Below, one piece after another: positions 15,405-21,835 of a stretch of DNA of 26,291 nt (the first letter of the stretch is position 1; the number at the start of each line of letters is the position of its first letter). The position numbers and the translations under genes were made by a program. The stretch is from a virus: positions 1-26,291 of the IMG/VR virus record IMGVR_UViG_3300042516_002461; one strand, 5' to 3'. The notes below the pieces were generated by a model that ran no database searches, was not told the DNA's origin, and was given only the letters and a program-made list of their open reading frames with translations.

Positions 15405-15883
15405 GCGCCGTGATCGCCGCAGTCGTGCGTGACGCCCTGCTGTCAACGGCCGGCGTCACCAATCTGGTCGGGGCCCCCAACGTGGCCCGGATCTTCGTTT
15501 CGTATCGCGACATCACGGGCTACCCGTGCATCGTGCTGCAGTACAACGACAACACGGACGTAAGCCCCGCGCTCGACCGCACCGACCAGCTGCGTCGCCT
15601 GCAGGTCGACATCGACTGCCTGGCCACCACGGCCAAGGGATCGCTGGCCCTGGCGGAAGCCGTGCGGGTTGGCGTGCACGGAGCAAAGGGCACCAGCCGC
15701 GGCACGACGGTCATGGAGATCCGCGTAGCCCGCGAGAGCACAACGTACGACGTGGGGGCCGAGGGCGACGAAGGCGGCTACCACATCACCAGCGTGGGCG
15801 TCGATGCGTATTACCGCAGCGCCGCCGTTTCACCTTCGACCATCTATCAGGGCGGCGTGAATCCAAACCCGCCAAGTCCATAA
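15401..15883 (+). CDS. tail terminator / completion protein, DUF3168-like
   Basis: A 160-residue protein with an N-terminal helix (AVIAAVVRDALLS), then IFVSYRDITGYPCIVLQYN and a RLQVDIDCLA strand followed by a helix with AEAVRVGVHG. This is the pattern of gpU/gp17-like tail completion proteins, which form the ring that joins tail to head. GTG 15401 overlaps the previous stop. The next gene is the tail tube, as expected for this order. Confidence 0.75.
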   Translation: MSAVIAAVVRDALLSTAGVTNLVGAPNVARIFVSYRDITGYPCIVLQYNDNTDVSPALDRTDQLRRLQVDIDCLATTAKGSLALAEAVRVGVHGAKGTSRGTTVMEIRVARESTTYDVGAEGDEGGYHITSVGVDAYYRSAAVSPSTIYQGGVNPNPPSP

Positions 15884-15895
15884 GGAGCATCACAC

Positions 15896-16360
15896 ATGCC
15901 AGCAATCGCATCATGGGGCACGACCCTGAAGTACGGCAGCGCCGGTACGGGCTGCACCTACACCGGCACCCCCACCACCACCGTCGGAAACGTCACCAGC
16001 CTCAACGTGGACGGCATCAGCCTGACCATGATTGACGTGACTACGCTGACCGATCGCTTCCGCAAGTTCGTCGGCGGCCTGGTTGATTCGGGCAGCCTGT
16101 CCCTCGAGGTCAACCTCGACACGGACAGCGGCGCGAACCAGCAGACCCTGATCGACGATCTCGACGCCAGCCTCACGGGCGCAAACACGTGCCGGTCTTT
16201 CCTGCTGGAGTTCGGCGAGGCCACCAACAACAAGGGCAGCACGATCCAGTGCGCCGGCTACGTGCAGCAGTTCAGCATTCGCGGCGGGCTTGACAGCGCC
16301 GTCACGGCCAGCATGACGATCAAGCTCAATGGCTCCGTGGCCATTGCGGACGTGGCGTAA
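15896..16360 (+). CDS. major tail tube protein
   Basis: A 154-residue beta-rich protein, starting after a strong AAGGAG (15882-15887). DVTTLTDRFRKFVGGLVDSG and GSTIQCAGYVQQFSI fit siphovirus tail tube subunits. Its strong ribosome-binding site suits an abundant protein. It stands directly before the tail assembly chaperone. It is short for a tube protein and has no C-terminal Ig-like domain. Confidence 0.85.
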   Translation: MPAIASWGTTLKYGSAGTGCTYTGTPTTTVGNVTSLNVDGISLTMIDVTTLTDRFRKFVGGLVDSGSLSLEVNLDTDSGANQQTLIDDLDASLTGANTCRSFLLEFGEATNNKGSTIQCAGYVQQFSIRGGLDSAVTASMTIKLNGSVAIADVA

Positions 16361-16716
16361 TGAGCGACCTCAAGGCGAGCCTGTTGGGCCTTCGGGCGAC
16401 CGTCCCTTCGGAGATGGTCACGGTGCCTGGCGTCGGTGAGGTCGAGATCCGCGGCCTCACCGCCGCCGGGCGTGACGAGTGGGAGCAGCGGATCGTGTCG
16501 GCCCGCGGCAAGACGGTCCGCAACGTCCGGGCTTCCCTCGTCGCCCTGTGCGTCTACGCGGACGGCAAGCCCGTCTTCACCAGCGGCGACATCGAGGCGA
16601 TCGGCGAGCTGCCGGCGCAGATCGTGGACCGCCTCTACGACGTGGCGAGCCGCCTGAGCGGACTGGGTGCGAAGGACCAGGAGGAGCTCGAGGGAAACTC
16701 CGAGAGCGCCCGCTGA
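16360..16716 (+). CDS. tail assembly chaperone, short form (gpG-like)
   Basis: A 118-residue protein beginning just at the tube stop (TAATG overlap). VPGVGEVEIRGLTAAGRDEWEQ, ALCVYADGKPVF and the DIEAIGELPAQIVDRLYD helix are the familiar shape of gpG-type chaperones that coat the tape measure during tail assembly. Near its end lies a perfect GGGAAAC slippery site (16692-16698) that shifts ribosomes into the longer product. Confidence 0.88.
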   Translation: MSDLKASLLGLRATVPSEMVTVPGVGEVEIRGLTAAGRDEWEQRIVSARGKTVRNVRASLVALCVYADGKPVFTSGDIEAIGELPAQIVDRLYDVASRLSGLGAKDQEELEGNSESAR

Positions 16717-17021
16717 GGCAGTTCCTGTTTCGGCTGGCGCTGGCGTTGGGGCGGACGGTGGCAGAGCTGGAGGCGAGCATGAGCAGTCGTGAACTCAGCG
16801 AATGGATGGCGTACGAGGCGATCGACGGCCCGGTCGGACCGCAGCGTGATGACCTGCGGGCTGGGGTGGTCGCCGCCACGATGGCCAACTGCCACCGGGC
16901 CAAGGGTCCCGCGTTCAAGCCTCAGGACTTCATGCCCTACTACGAGCGGCCTCGGACCAATCCGGACGCCGCCCTTGACGCCCTGCGTGTCGCGTTGAAC
17001 AAGGCGAAGGGAGCCCGCTGA
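16360..17021 (+). CDS. tail assembly chaperone, -1 frameshift product (gpGT-like)
   Basis: Reading shifts by -1 at GGGAAAC: GGA AAC are the zero-frame codons, and translation resumes with CTC CGA at 16698. The extension is 107 residues to TGA 17019-17021, giving about 220 residues. It contains RQFLFRLALALGRTVAELE, SRELSEWMAYEAIDGPVG, DDLRAGVVAATMANCHR and FKPQDFMPY. These are typical gpT extension motifs, so this part is certainly translated. There is no good start codon for it alone, which supports frameshifting. Confidence 0.88.
16692..16698 (+). other. -1 ribosomal frameshift site GGGAAAC
   Basis: G_GGA_AAC is a perfect X_XXY_YYZ heptamer in the zero frame. A 6-bp stem, AGCGCC (16705-16710) with GGCGCT (16736-16741), starts 6 nt downstream and may act as a stimulatory structure. 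Confidence 0.85.
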
Positions 17022-18046
17022 TGGCGACGGTCGGAAACATCAAGGCAAAGATGATCTTGGAGACCGCCGAGTACATGGCTTCGGCGGACAAGGTGGTCGG
17101 CAAGGCCCAATCGATGGGCTCTCGGCTGTCCAAGGAACTGAGCAAAGCCTCCCAGCAATACGCCAACTCGTTCAAAGCCGCCGCAATGGGTGCGGTGAGC
17201 GTCGTCAGCGTGTCTCGCGTGCTGGGCGACATCGGCGAGCAGCTGACCAACTTGGACTACCGCAACGTCACGGGCTTAGCCGACGCGTTCGAGAAAGCCA
17301 ACATCAGCGTAGACGGCATTATCAAGAAACTCCCCTTGCTGGGCGACTTTTTCAAGTTTGGCGAGGGCATTGGCATGGCCCTCAACCTTGGCGGGGTTCA
17401 GGATGAGGCTAACGCCCAGCGCTCAGCGGATGAGCGTAACGCGGCACTACGCGAGGCTGGCCGGCTGCAAAACCTCAAGGAACAGGCCGCCGCTCAAGAG
17501 AAGATCAAGCAGATCGAAGCGGATCGCCTGAAGATCGCCCGCGAGCGAGAGCAGAACGAAGCGATGTTCGAGCAGATGATGCAGCAGCAGAAAGAGGCAC
17601 TGCTCTTCATCAAAGGCGGCGAGGAAGAGGTGCTTTTCAACCGCATCAACCGCATGGTGCTGGAGAAGAAACTTACCGCCGAGCAGGAAGACCAGTTACG
17701 GGCTGCGTACCGCCGGGTGCAGGTCGCTCGGGAAGAGAAGGAGCAGCGGGAAAAGGCGATCCGTGACGCCGAGATCGCCCGGGATATTGCTGCGGAGCGA
17801 GCCGCCGAGGATGCCAAGGCTGCTGAAGAGGCTCAGAAGCGTGCCCAGGCCGAAGCCCAAGCCGCCGCCACGCGTGCCATGGAGTTCAGCAACGTGGAAA
17901 GCCTCAGCACCGCCATCGGCGGCGTGAAGGTCGCCGGAATGACCGACAACAGCCTGGCCCGGCTGGTGCCGACCCAAGAGGCAATGAAGAACTACCTAGC
18001 ACAGATCGAGAAGAACACCCAGGCACACGCCGGAGGCGCACCGTAA
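17021..18046 (+). CDS. short tape measure candidate (coiled coil)
   Basis: A 341-residue protein directly after the chaperone pair, the fixed place of the tape measure gene. Residues about 135-290 are a long charged coiled coil rich in Ala, Glu, Lys and Gln. The N-terminus (TVGNIKAKMILETAEYMASADKV) resembles the start of tape measure proteins. No peptidase domain or clear membrane segment is visible. At about 0.15 nm per residue it would specify a tail near 50 nm, much shorter than common siphovirus tails. If it is not the tape measure, the phage lacks one in this window. Confidence 0.65.
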   Translation: MATVGNIKAKMILETAEYMASADKVVGKAQSMGSRLSKELSKASQQYANSFKAAAMGAVSVVSVSRVLGDIGEQLTNLDYRNVTGLADAFEKANISVDGIIKKLPLLGDFFKFGEGIGMALNLGGVQDEANAQRSADERNAALREAGRLQNLKEQAAAQEKIKQIEADRLKIAREREQNEAMFEQMMQQQKEALLFIKGGEEEVLFNRINRMVLEKKLTAEQEDQLRAAYRRVQVAREEKEQREKAIRDAEIARDIAAERAAEDAKAAEEAQKRAQAEAQAAATRAMEFSNVESLSTAIGGVKVAGMTDNSLARLVPTQEAMKNYLAQIEKNTQAHAGGAP

Positions 18047-18948
18047 TGGCCATCGTGATCAATCAGAAGCCTTCGGGCGTCAGCATCGGGTTCGATCGCG
18101 GCAAGTGGTCGGGCACCGCTGCGTACGTCATCACGGACGACGCCGGGGCTCGCATCGACAGCAGCCAAATCCTCGGCACGTCAGCCGTTGCAAACAAGCT
18201 GGGTCCTACAGAGTTCGGCGGAAGCAGCGGCGCGCTCAGTGACCTGGGCTCATACTGGAGCTCGCGTCTGCGGCAGGTCTCGATGGACTTGCGGCAGGTC
18301 GATGACGGCGGCTACGTGTGGGAGGCGGTGGTCGGGTTCGACTCTGGCGTCGGCTCAGGCATCACTGTCGGCACGCCGGTCGATCAGAAGAACGAGGGGC
18401 AGGACGGATTCACGGCGATCGAGTACCAGCTCAGCGGCGAGGCCGTTGACATATGGCGGACGGGTGCGACATTGCCGACAGGCGGAAACATCGACAACCC
18501 GACGGACGTGGACATCGCGGGCACCAAGGTGGACAGCGGCGGCGAGCCCATCACGACCTTCGTGAACATCGCTCGGGTAACCGTGCGAAACGTGGTGATC
18601 GGTCGCCCCACCCCACCGCTAAGCCAGGTCAACACGCGAAACAGCGCCAGTTTTGCCATTGGTCCGTTCACGTTTGCCGCTCGCACTCTGCTCTTCACCG
18701 GCTGCGCTATCAGCCGCGTCGGCGTGGGGACCTACGAGATCGCCTATTCGTTCGCGTACGACGCGGATTTCCACCTGCGGCAGGTTGCGCAGAAGAGCCC
18801 GCACACCCAGGGCGTGATCCTCGGTGCCAAGACCGATACGTGCACGGGCACGCCCACGAGCGCCGACCAGGGCTACGCGTTGTGCGTCTATTACCGCCAG
18901 CCCTTCCCCAGCACGTCCGCCTTCAGCAGCCTGGGCATCGTGACATGA
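18046..18948 (+). CDS. tail protein of unknown type
   Basis: A 300-residue, beta-rich, Gly/Thr/Ser-rich protein behind the tape measure candidate, probably part of the tail tip. I do not recognise its family. Segments such as VSMDLRQVDDGGYVWEAVVG and GFTAIEYQLSGEAVDIWRTG suggest repeated beta strands. Start ATG 18046 overlaps the preceding TAA. Context alone favours a distal tail or baseplate role. Confidence 0.6.
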   Translation: MAIVINQKPSGVSIGFDRGKWSGTAAYVITDDAGARIDSSQILGTSAVANKLGPTEFGGSSGALSDLGSYWSSRLRQVSMDLRQVDDGGYVWEAVVGFDSGVGSGITVGTPVDQKNEGQDGFTAIEYQLSGEAVDIWRTGATLPTGGNIDNPTDVDIAGTKVDSGGEPITTFVNIARVTVRNVVIGRPTPPLSQVNTRNSASFAIGPFTFAARTLLFTGCAISRVGVGTYEIAYSFAYDADFHLRQVAQKSPHTQGVILGAKTDTCTGTPTSADQGYALCVYYRQPFPSTSAFSSLGIVT

Positions 18949-19481
18949 GGGTCAACGGTGCCACCAAGAAGCCGCTCGGGCCGTGGTCGCCGATTCAGGT
19001 GCGCACCATTGCGGATGCTGTCAACTCGTACAACGAGGAACGCCGGGCCGGCAACGTCCGCTCGACCGTGGTGCCTGTCCTGATCATGGCACGCATCACG
19101 GGCTCGCACGCGATCAGTGGAAAGACCGCGACGGTGGGCGGCGTGGCCAGCACGCCCATCGCTTGGCTGTACGACTGGGAGGAGACCTTCCTCAACGGTT
19201 CGGGGGCCTATCAGAACTCCAAGACATTCCGCCGAAAGAGCAGCCTGAGCAGCAGCACGCTCGGTCGTGCGTTCAACGGATGCGAAGGTCCGCAGATCAT
19301 GGCCGGGTCCCCCACCGTGCTCGGGCCTGGCATCACCATCGCAAACATCCCCGCCGGGTTCACGATCAAACCGATTGCCAATGACACGGTGGTACTCATG
19401 TACGCGCTGGGCCGCGACAACGGGCAGCCGCTCTTCTTCTTCTCTTGCCCAAACGCGATCGACGGGGAGTGTGGCGAATGA
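18945..19481 (+). CDS. tail-tip protein candidate
   Basis: A 178-residue protein without a family I recognise. It has an N-terminal helix (QVRTIADAVNSYNEERRAGN), then beta segments and VVLMYALGRDNGQPLFFFSCP. The design, a helical anchor followed by a beta domain, is common among small tail-tip or fibre-attachment proteins. It overlaps both neighbours by 4 nt. It is the last gene before the membrane-protein cluster. Confidence 0.55.
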   Translation: MRVNGATKKPLGPWSPIQVRTIADAVNSYNEERRAGNVRSTVVPVLIMARITGSHAISGKTATVGGVASTPIAWLYDWEETFLNGSGAYQNSKTFRRKSSLSSSTLGRAFNGCEGPQIMAGSPTVLGPGITIANIPAGFTIKPIANDTVVLMYALGRDNGQPLFFFSCPNAIDGECGE

Positions 19482-19759
19482 CACCGATCGGACCACGACA
19501 TCAAACCCACCCGCAGCTGGCGTTTGCCATCAGCATCATGCAGCTCTTCGTGCTGGTGGTCGGGGTGGCTGGCGTGTTCGTCACGCTGGGCCGCAAGGAC
19601 GCCATCCTGGAGCGGCAGGACCGCGATATCAGCGAGCTTCGGTCAATCGCCCAGGACCTGGTGAAGGCTCAGGTGCTGGGTGCCGCAAACGATCAGAAGC
19701 ACACCGAAGCACTCAGCGCCGTCGCGGTTCGGCTGGACCGGCTGGAGGCCCGACGGTGA
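19478..19759 (+). CDS. single-span membrane protein with coiled coil
   Basis: A 93-residue protein with one hydrophobic segment (about 14-37, LAFAISIMQLFVLVVGVAGV) followed by a charged helix (DAILERQDRDISELRSIAQD). This layout, an inner-membrane anchor with a coiled coil, occurs in inner-membrane spanins and some holin-like phage proteins. It overlaps a predicted lipoprotein gene, a typical spanin pairing, which supports a role in lysis. ATG 19478 overlaps the previous stop. Confidence 0.55.
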   Translation: MTPIGPRHQTHPQLAFAISIMQLFVLVVGVAGVFVTLGRKDAILERQDRDISELRSIAQDLVKAQVLGAANDQKHTEALSAVAVRLDRLEARR

Positions 19760-20271
19760 GGGTGCTGATGTTCCTGATCCTGTTGGCACTGTCTGCGTGC
19801 TCGTCGGCCCGGGCGATCAGCATGTCGGCCTCGGAGATCCACGCTCGGGCTGGGGAGATCCGCCGCCTGGCTGGCGACCTCACGCCCGACAACGTGTCGG
19901 ATGCGGCCCCTTTGATCGACGCGAACGCCGAGGCAATACAGGCGAGCGTCAGTGTCATTCACCGCGAGGTGACGGGTGTAAAGGATGTCACGCCTTGGTG
20001 GGCGACGCTGCTGCAGGTCGGACTGTGGGCCGTGATCGTGGTGGCCGTGGTCGTGCTGCTGTGGCAGACGGGCATCGGGCAGGCGCTGCGGGCCGCGGTG
20101 GGTCTGATCCCGCGACGGACCAGGGCCGAGGCTCAGATGGCTGCGGCGGTACTGGACCCATCCAGGAAGGAAGACGTACGTGAGTGGATCGCTGCGCGGC
20201 GGGCGGCCGATCCTCTCTTCTCTGCAGCGTTCACCGCCGAAAAGGAATCTAGCCATGCACCTGATCGCTGA
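19756..20271 (+). CDS. lipoprotein with internal membrane segment, spanin-like
   Basis: A 171-residue protein starting at GTG 19756. Residues 1-15 form a lipoprotein signal with lipobox LSAC (C15). A second hydrophobic segment spans about 82-104 (PWWATLLQVGLWAVIVVAVV nearby). Lipid anchor plus membrane span is the topology of unimolecular spanins, which link outer and inner membranes; the roughly 65 residues after the span are unusual for that class. Alternatively it pairs with the preceding coiled-coil protein. Its function is inferred from topology and place only. Confidence 0.55.
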   Translation: MRVLMFLILLALSACSSARAISMSASEIHARAGEIRRLAGDLTPDNVSDAAPLIDANAEAIQASVSVIHREVTGVKDVTPWWATLLQVGLWAVIVVAVVVLLWQTGIGQALRAAVGLIPRRTRAEAQMAAAVLDPSRKEDVREWIAARRAADPLFSAAFTAEKESSHAPDR

Positions 20272-20380
20272 CGCATCCTCGTTCCTCGGTTCCGTTTGGT
20301 TCGGCCTGATGCTCTGCTTTGCGGGCTACATCGCCGGCAACCTGCTGCCCATCAGCCGGATCACCGGATACTTCAAGTGA
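20255..20380 (+). CDS. 41-residue membrane peptide
   Basis: A tiny protein whose ATG 20255 has AAGGA (20242-20246) at good distance. One hydrophobic stretch covers residues 9-31 (SFLGSVWFGLMLCFAGYIAG). It overlaps both neighbours. Size and cluster suggest a holin or antiholin-like role, but small membrane peptides are hard to assign. Confidence 0.5.
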   Translation: MHLIADASSFLGSVWFGLMLCFAGYIAGNLLPISRITGYFK

Positions 20381-21069
20381 GCCTGCTGCAGGCCGCGTGC
20401 TGTTGCGGTGGATGCCCGACCGGATGCGAGTGTCCGGGCGACACGGACATCCCCTCGACGGTGCTGGTCTCGTTGAGCCTGACGGACTGTTGCGGTAACG
20501 CAAGGACGTTTTCCGTGACGGTTTCGCTCGGCGGAACCGCCGGCTGTGCGTGCTTGGATTGCAGCAAGTATTCGTACCGGCCTGCTGGCGGGTCTGCGTG
20601 CCCGGATGCGTGCACTGGAGCGATCACCAGCGAGTGGAGCTGCGGAGACTTTGGCGGCACAAATTGCGAAGAGCCGCGAGAAGCGTACTTGAGGTACGTC
20701 AACATTCAGACCGACGGATGCCAGTACCAATTCTCTGCCGAGGAAGATCCCGAAGGGCTGTTCTCGCTGTATGGATACTGCCGTGCTTGGGTGCTGAGCA
20801 CCGGGATCCAGTCGTCGAGCACTGCAACGGCTCAACTGGTTGCGTCGATTGGCGACGGGTGCCCTACAGGTCCGTGCGCTTATGGCGTTGGCGACAACCC
20901 GTGCACGGCGTCGGCGATTTGCGACAACCTTAGTTACAACATGTGCAAGCAGCCCACCAGCGGCATCCCCGGCACGCCAATCGGGACCTACACAGTTTGC
21001 ACCTCTCCACTGGACTTCTGCACTAGCCCGGAAGAATGTCCCACCCTGGACACGGTGACGGTCTCGTGA
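20377..21069 (+). CDS. cysteine-rich protein of unknown function
   Basis: A 230-residue protein starting at GTG 20377, overlapping the preceding stop. It has about 25 cysteines (11 percent), with ACCCGGC near the start, then TGCEC, DCC, CACLDC and many single Cys near Gly or Pro. There is no signal peptide I can see. Disulfide or metal binding is likely, but no known fold matches. The protein is coupled to a second Cys-rich gene. It could be a virion surface or host-binding protein. I cannot name it. Confidence 0.6.
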   Translation: MSLLQAACCCGGCPTGCECPGDTDIPSTVLVSLSLTDCCGNARTFSVTVSLGGTAGCACLDCSKYSYRPAGGSACPDACTGAITSEWSCGDFGGTNCEEPREAYLRYVNIQTDGCQYQFSAEEDPEGLFSLYGYCRAWVLSTGIQSSSTATAQLVASIGDGCPTGPCAYGVGDNPCTASAICDNLSYNMCKQPTSGIPGTPIGTYTVCTSPLDFCTSPEECPTLDTVTVS

Positions 21070-21575
21070 TCACCTGCGACCACTGGTCACCGTGCACTGT
21101 CAAGGGCGGCGGCTGCTGCGCTGCGGGCCACTACGGTGGCCGGCCCAGCCTGGGCGTCTGCCGTCAGTGCCCGCACCGCGTGGTTGACAGCGAGCAGCCC
21201 ATCGGCACCACGGTCACCCACGGCGTGACCACGGCCAAGGCGATCCAGTACCTGAAGACCGAGGCTCTGCACGCCCTGAACGGGCCGGCACCAGCGGACG
21301 TGGTGGCAGCCCGCACGGCTCACTGCCGGGCCTGTGAGTTCCGGGTAGACAGCATGGAGGACAACACGGACCCTGGCGGCATCGGCTTCTGCACGAAATG
21401 CGGGTGCGGCGGGAGCCGCAGGGCGGCCCTGAGCGTCAAGCTCACGCTGGCTGGCACGAGCTGCCCGGTCGGCAAGTTCACCGCCAGCCAAGGCACCAAG
21501 GGCTCTGTAGAAAGCATGATGCAAGCCCTGCGCGGGGTGCTGACCAGCGTCGTGGACCAAGCAAAGAAAATCTAG
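21066..21575 (+). CDS. second cysteine-rich protein, zinc-ribbon-like
   Basis: A 169-residue protein. ITCDHWSPC, GGGCCAAGHYGGRPSLGVC, CPHR, HCRACEF and FCTKCGCGG show Cys pairs spaced like zinc ribbons. GTG 21066 overlaps the preceding stop (GTGA); ATG 21036 would add ten residues. Its end overlaps the tail end of the opposite-strand membrane gene by 4 nt. Function unknown; with its Cys-rich neighbour it forms a likely two-gene unit. Confidence 0.6.
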   Translation: MITCDHWSPCTVKGGGCCAAGHYGGRPSLGVCRQCPHRVVDSEQPIGTTVTHGVTTAKAIQYLKTEALHALNGPAPADVVAARTAHCRACEFRVDSMEDNTDPGGIGFCTKCGCGGSRRAALSVKLTLAGTSCPVGKFTASQGTKGSVESMMQALRGVLTSVVDQAKKI

Positions 21576-21775
21576 AACGCCCGTTTTACGAGCAGCAATA
21601 GGAATAGCAGCCCGAAAATGAGCGTTAGGGCAACGCCAACGCCCATGAGTGCGTCTGCACGGCCCTGCGCCGCCGTGTTCCATCCAGCCACAAACATGAC
21701 CATGCCGCCGAGGGTCAGGAACCCGGTGATCGCAAGCAGGAGTTTCTTGAGCACCTTGGCACGGTAACGGATCAA
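21572..21775 (-). CDS. two-span membrane protein, holin-like
   Basis: The only convincing minus-strand gene. The 67-residue product has two hydrophobic helices (about 12-32 and 42-63), separated by a short loop with Gln, Gly and Arg, and a basic C-terminus. The topology matches small class II holins. The start appears to be TTG at 21775, with AGGA a few bases before it on that strand. The plus strand shows no gene here. It converges on the Cys-rich operon and diverges from the integrase. Other membrane roles, such as superinfection exclusion in a lysogen, are possible. Confidence 0.5.
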   Translation of the reverse strand: MIRYRAKVLKKLLLAITGFLTLGGMVMFVAGWNTAAQGRADALMGVGVALTLIFGLLFLLLLVKRAF

Positions 21776-21835
21776 AACGTCCTAGATCAATGGGGGCAGG
21801 CCACAGTTTTGTGAAATCGCCTAGCCTGTTGCCCC
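21776..21835. promoter_or_regulatory. divergent control gap before the integrase
   Basis: A 60-nt gap between the minus-strand membrane gene and the integrase. It contains CACAGTTTTGTG (a short palindrome) and GGGGCA/TGCCCC flanks. No ribosome-binding site precedes ATG 21836, so integrase mRNA may be leaderless. Promoter hexamers are not convincing. Confidence 0.3.
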
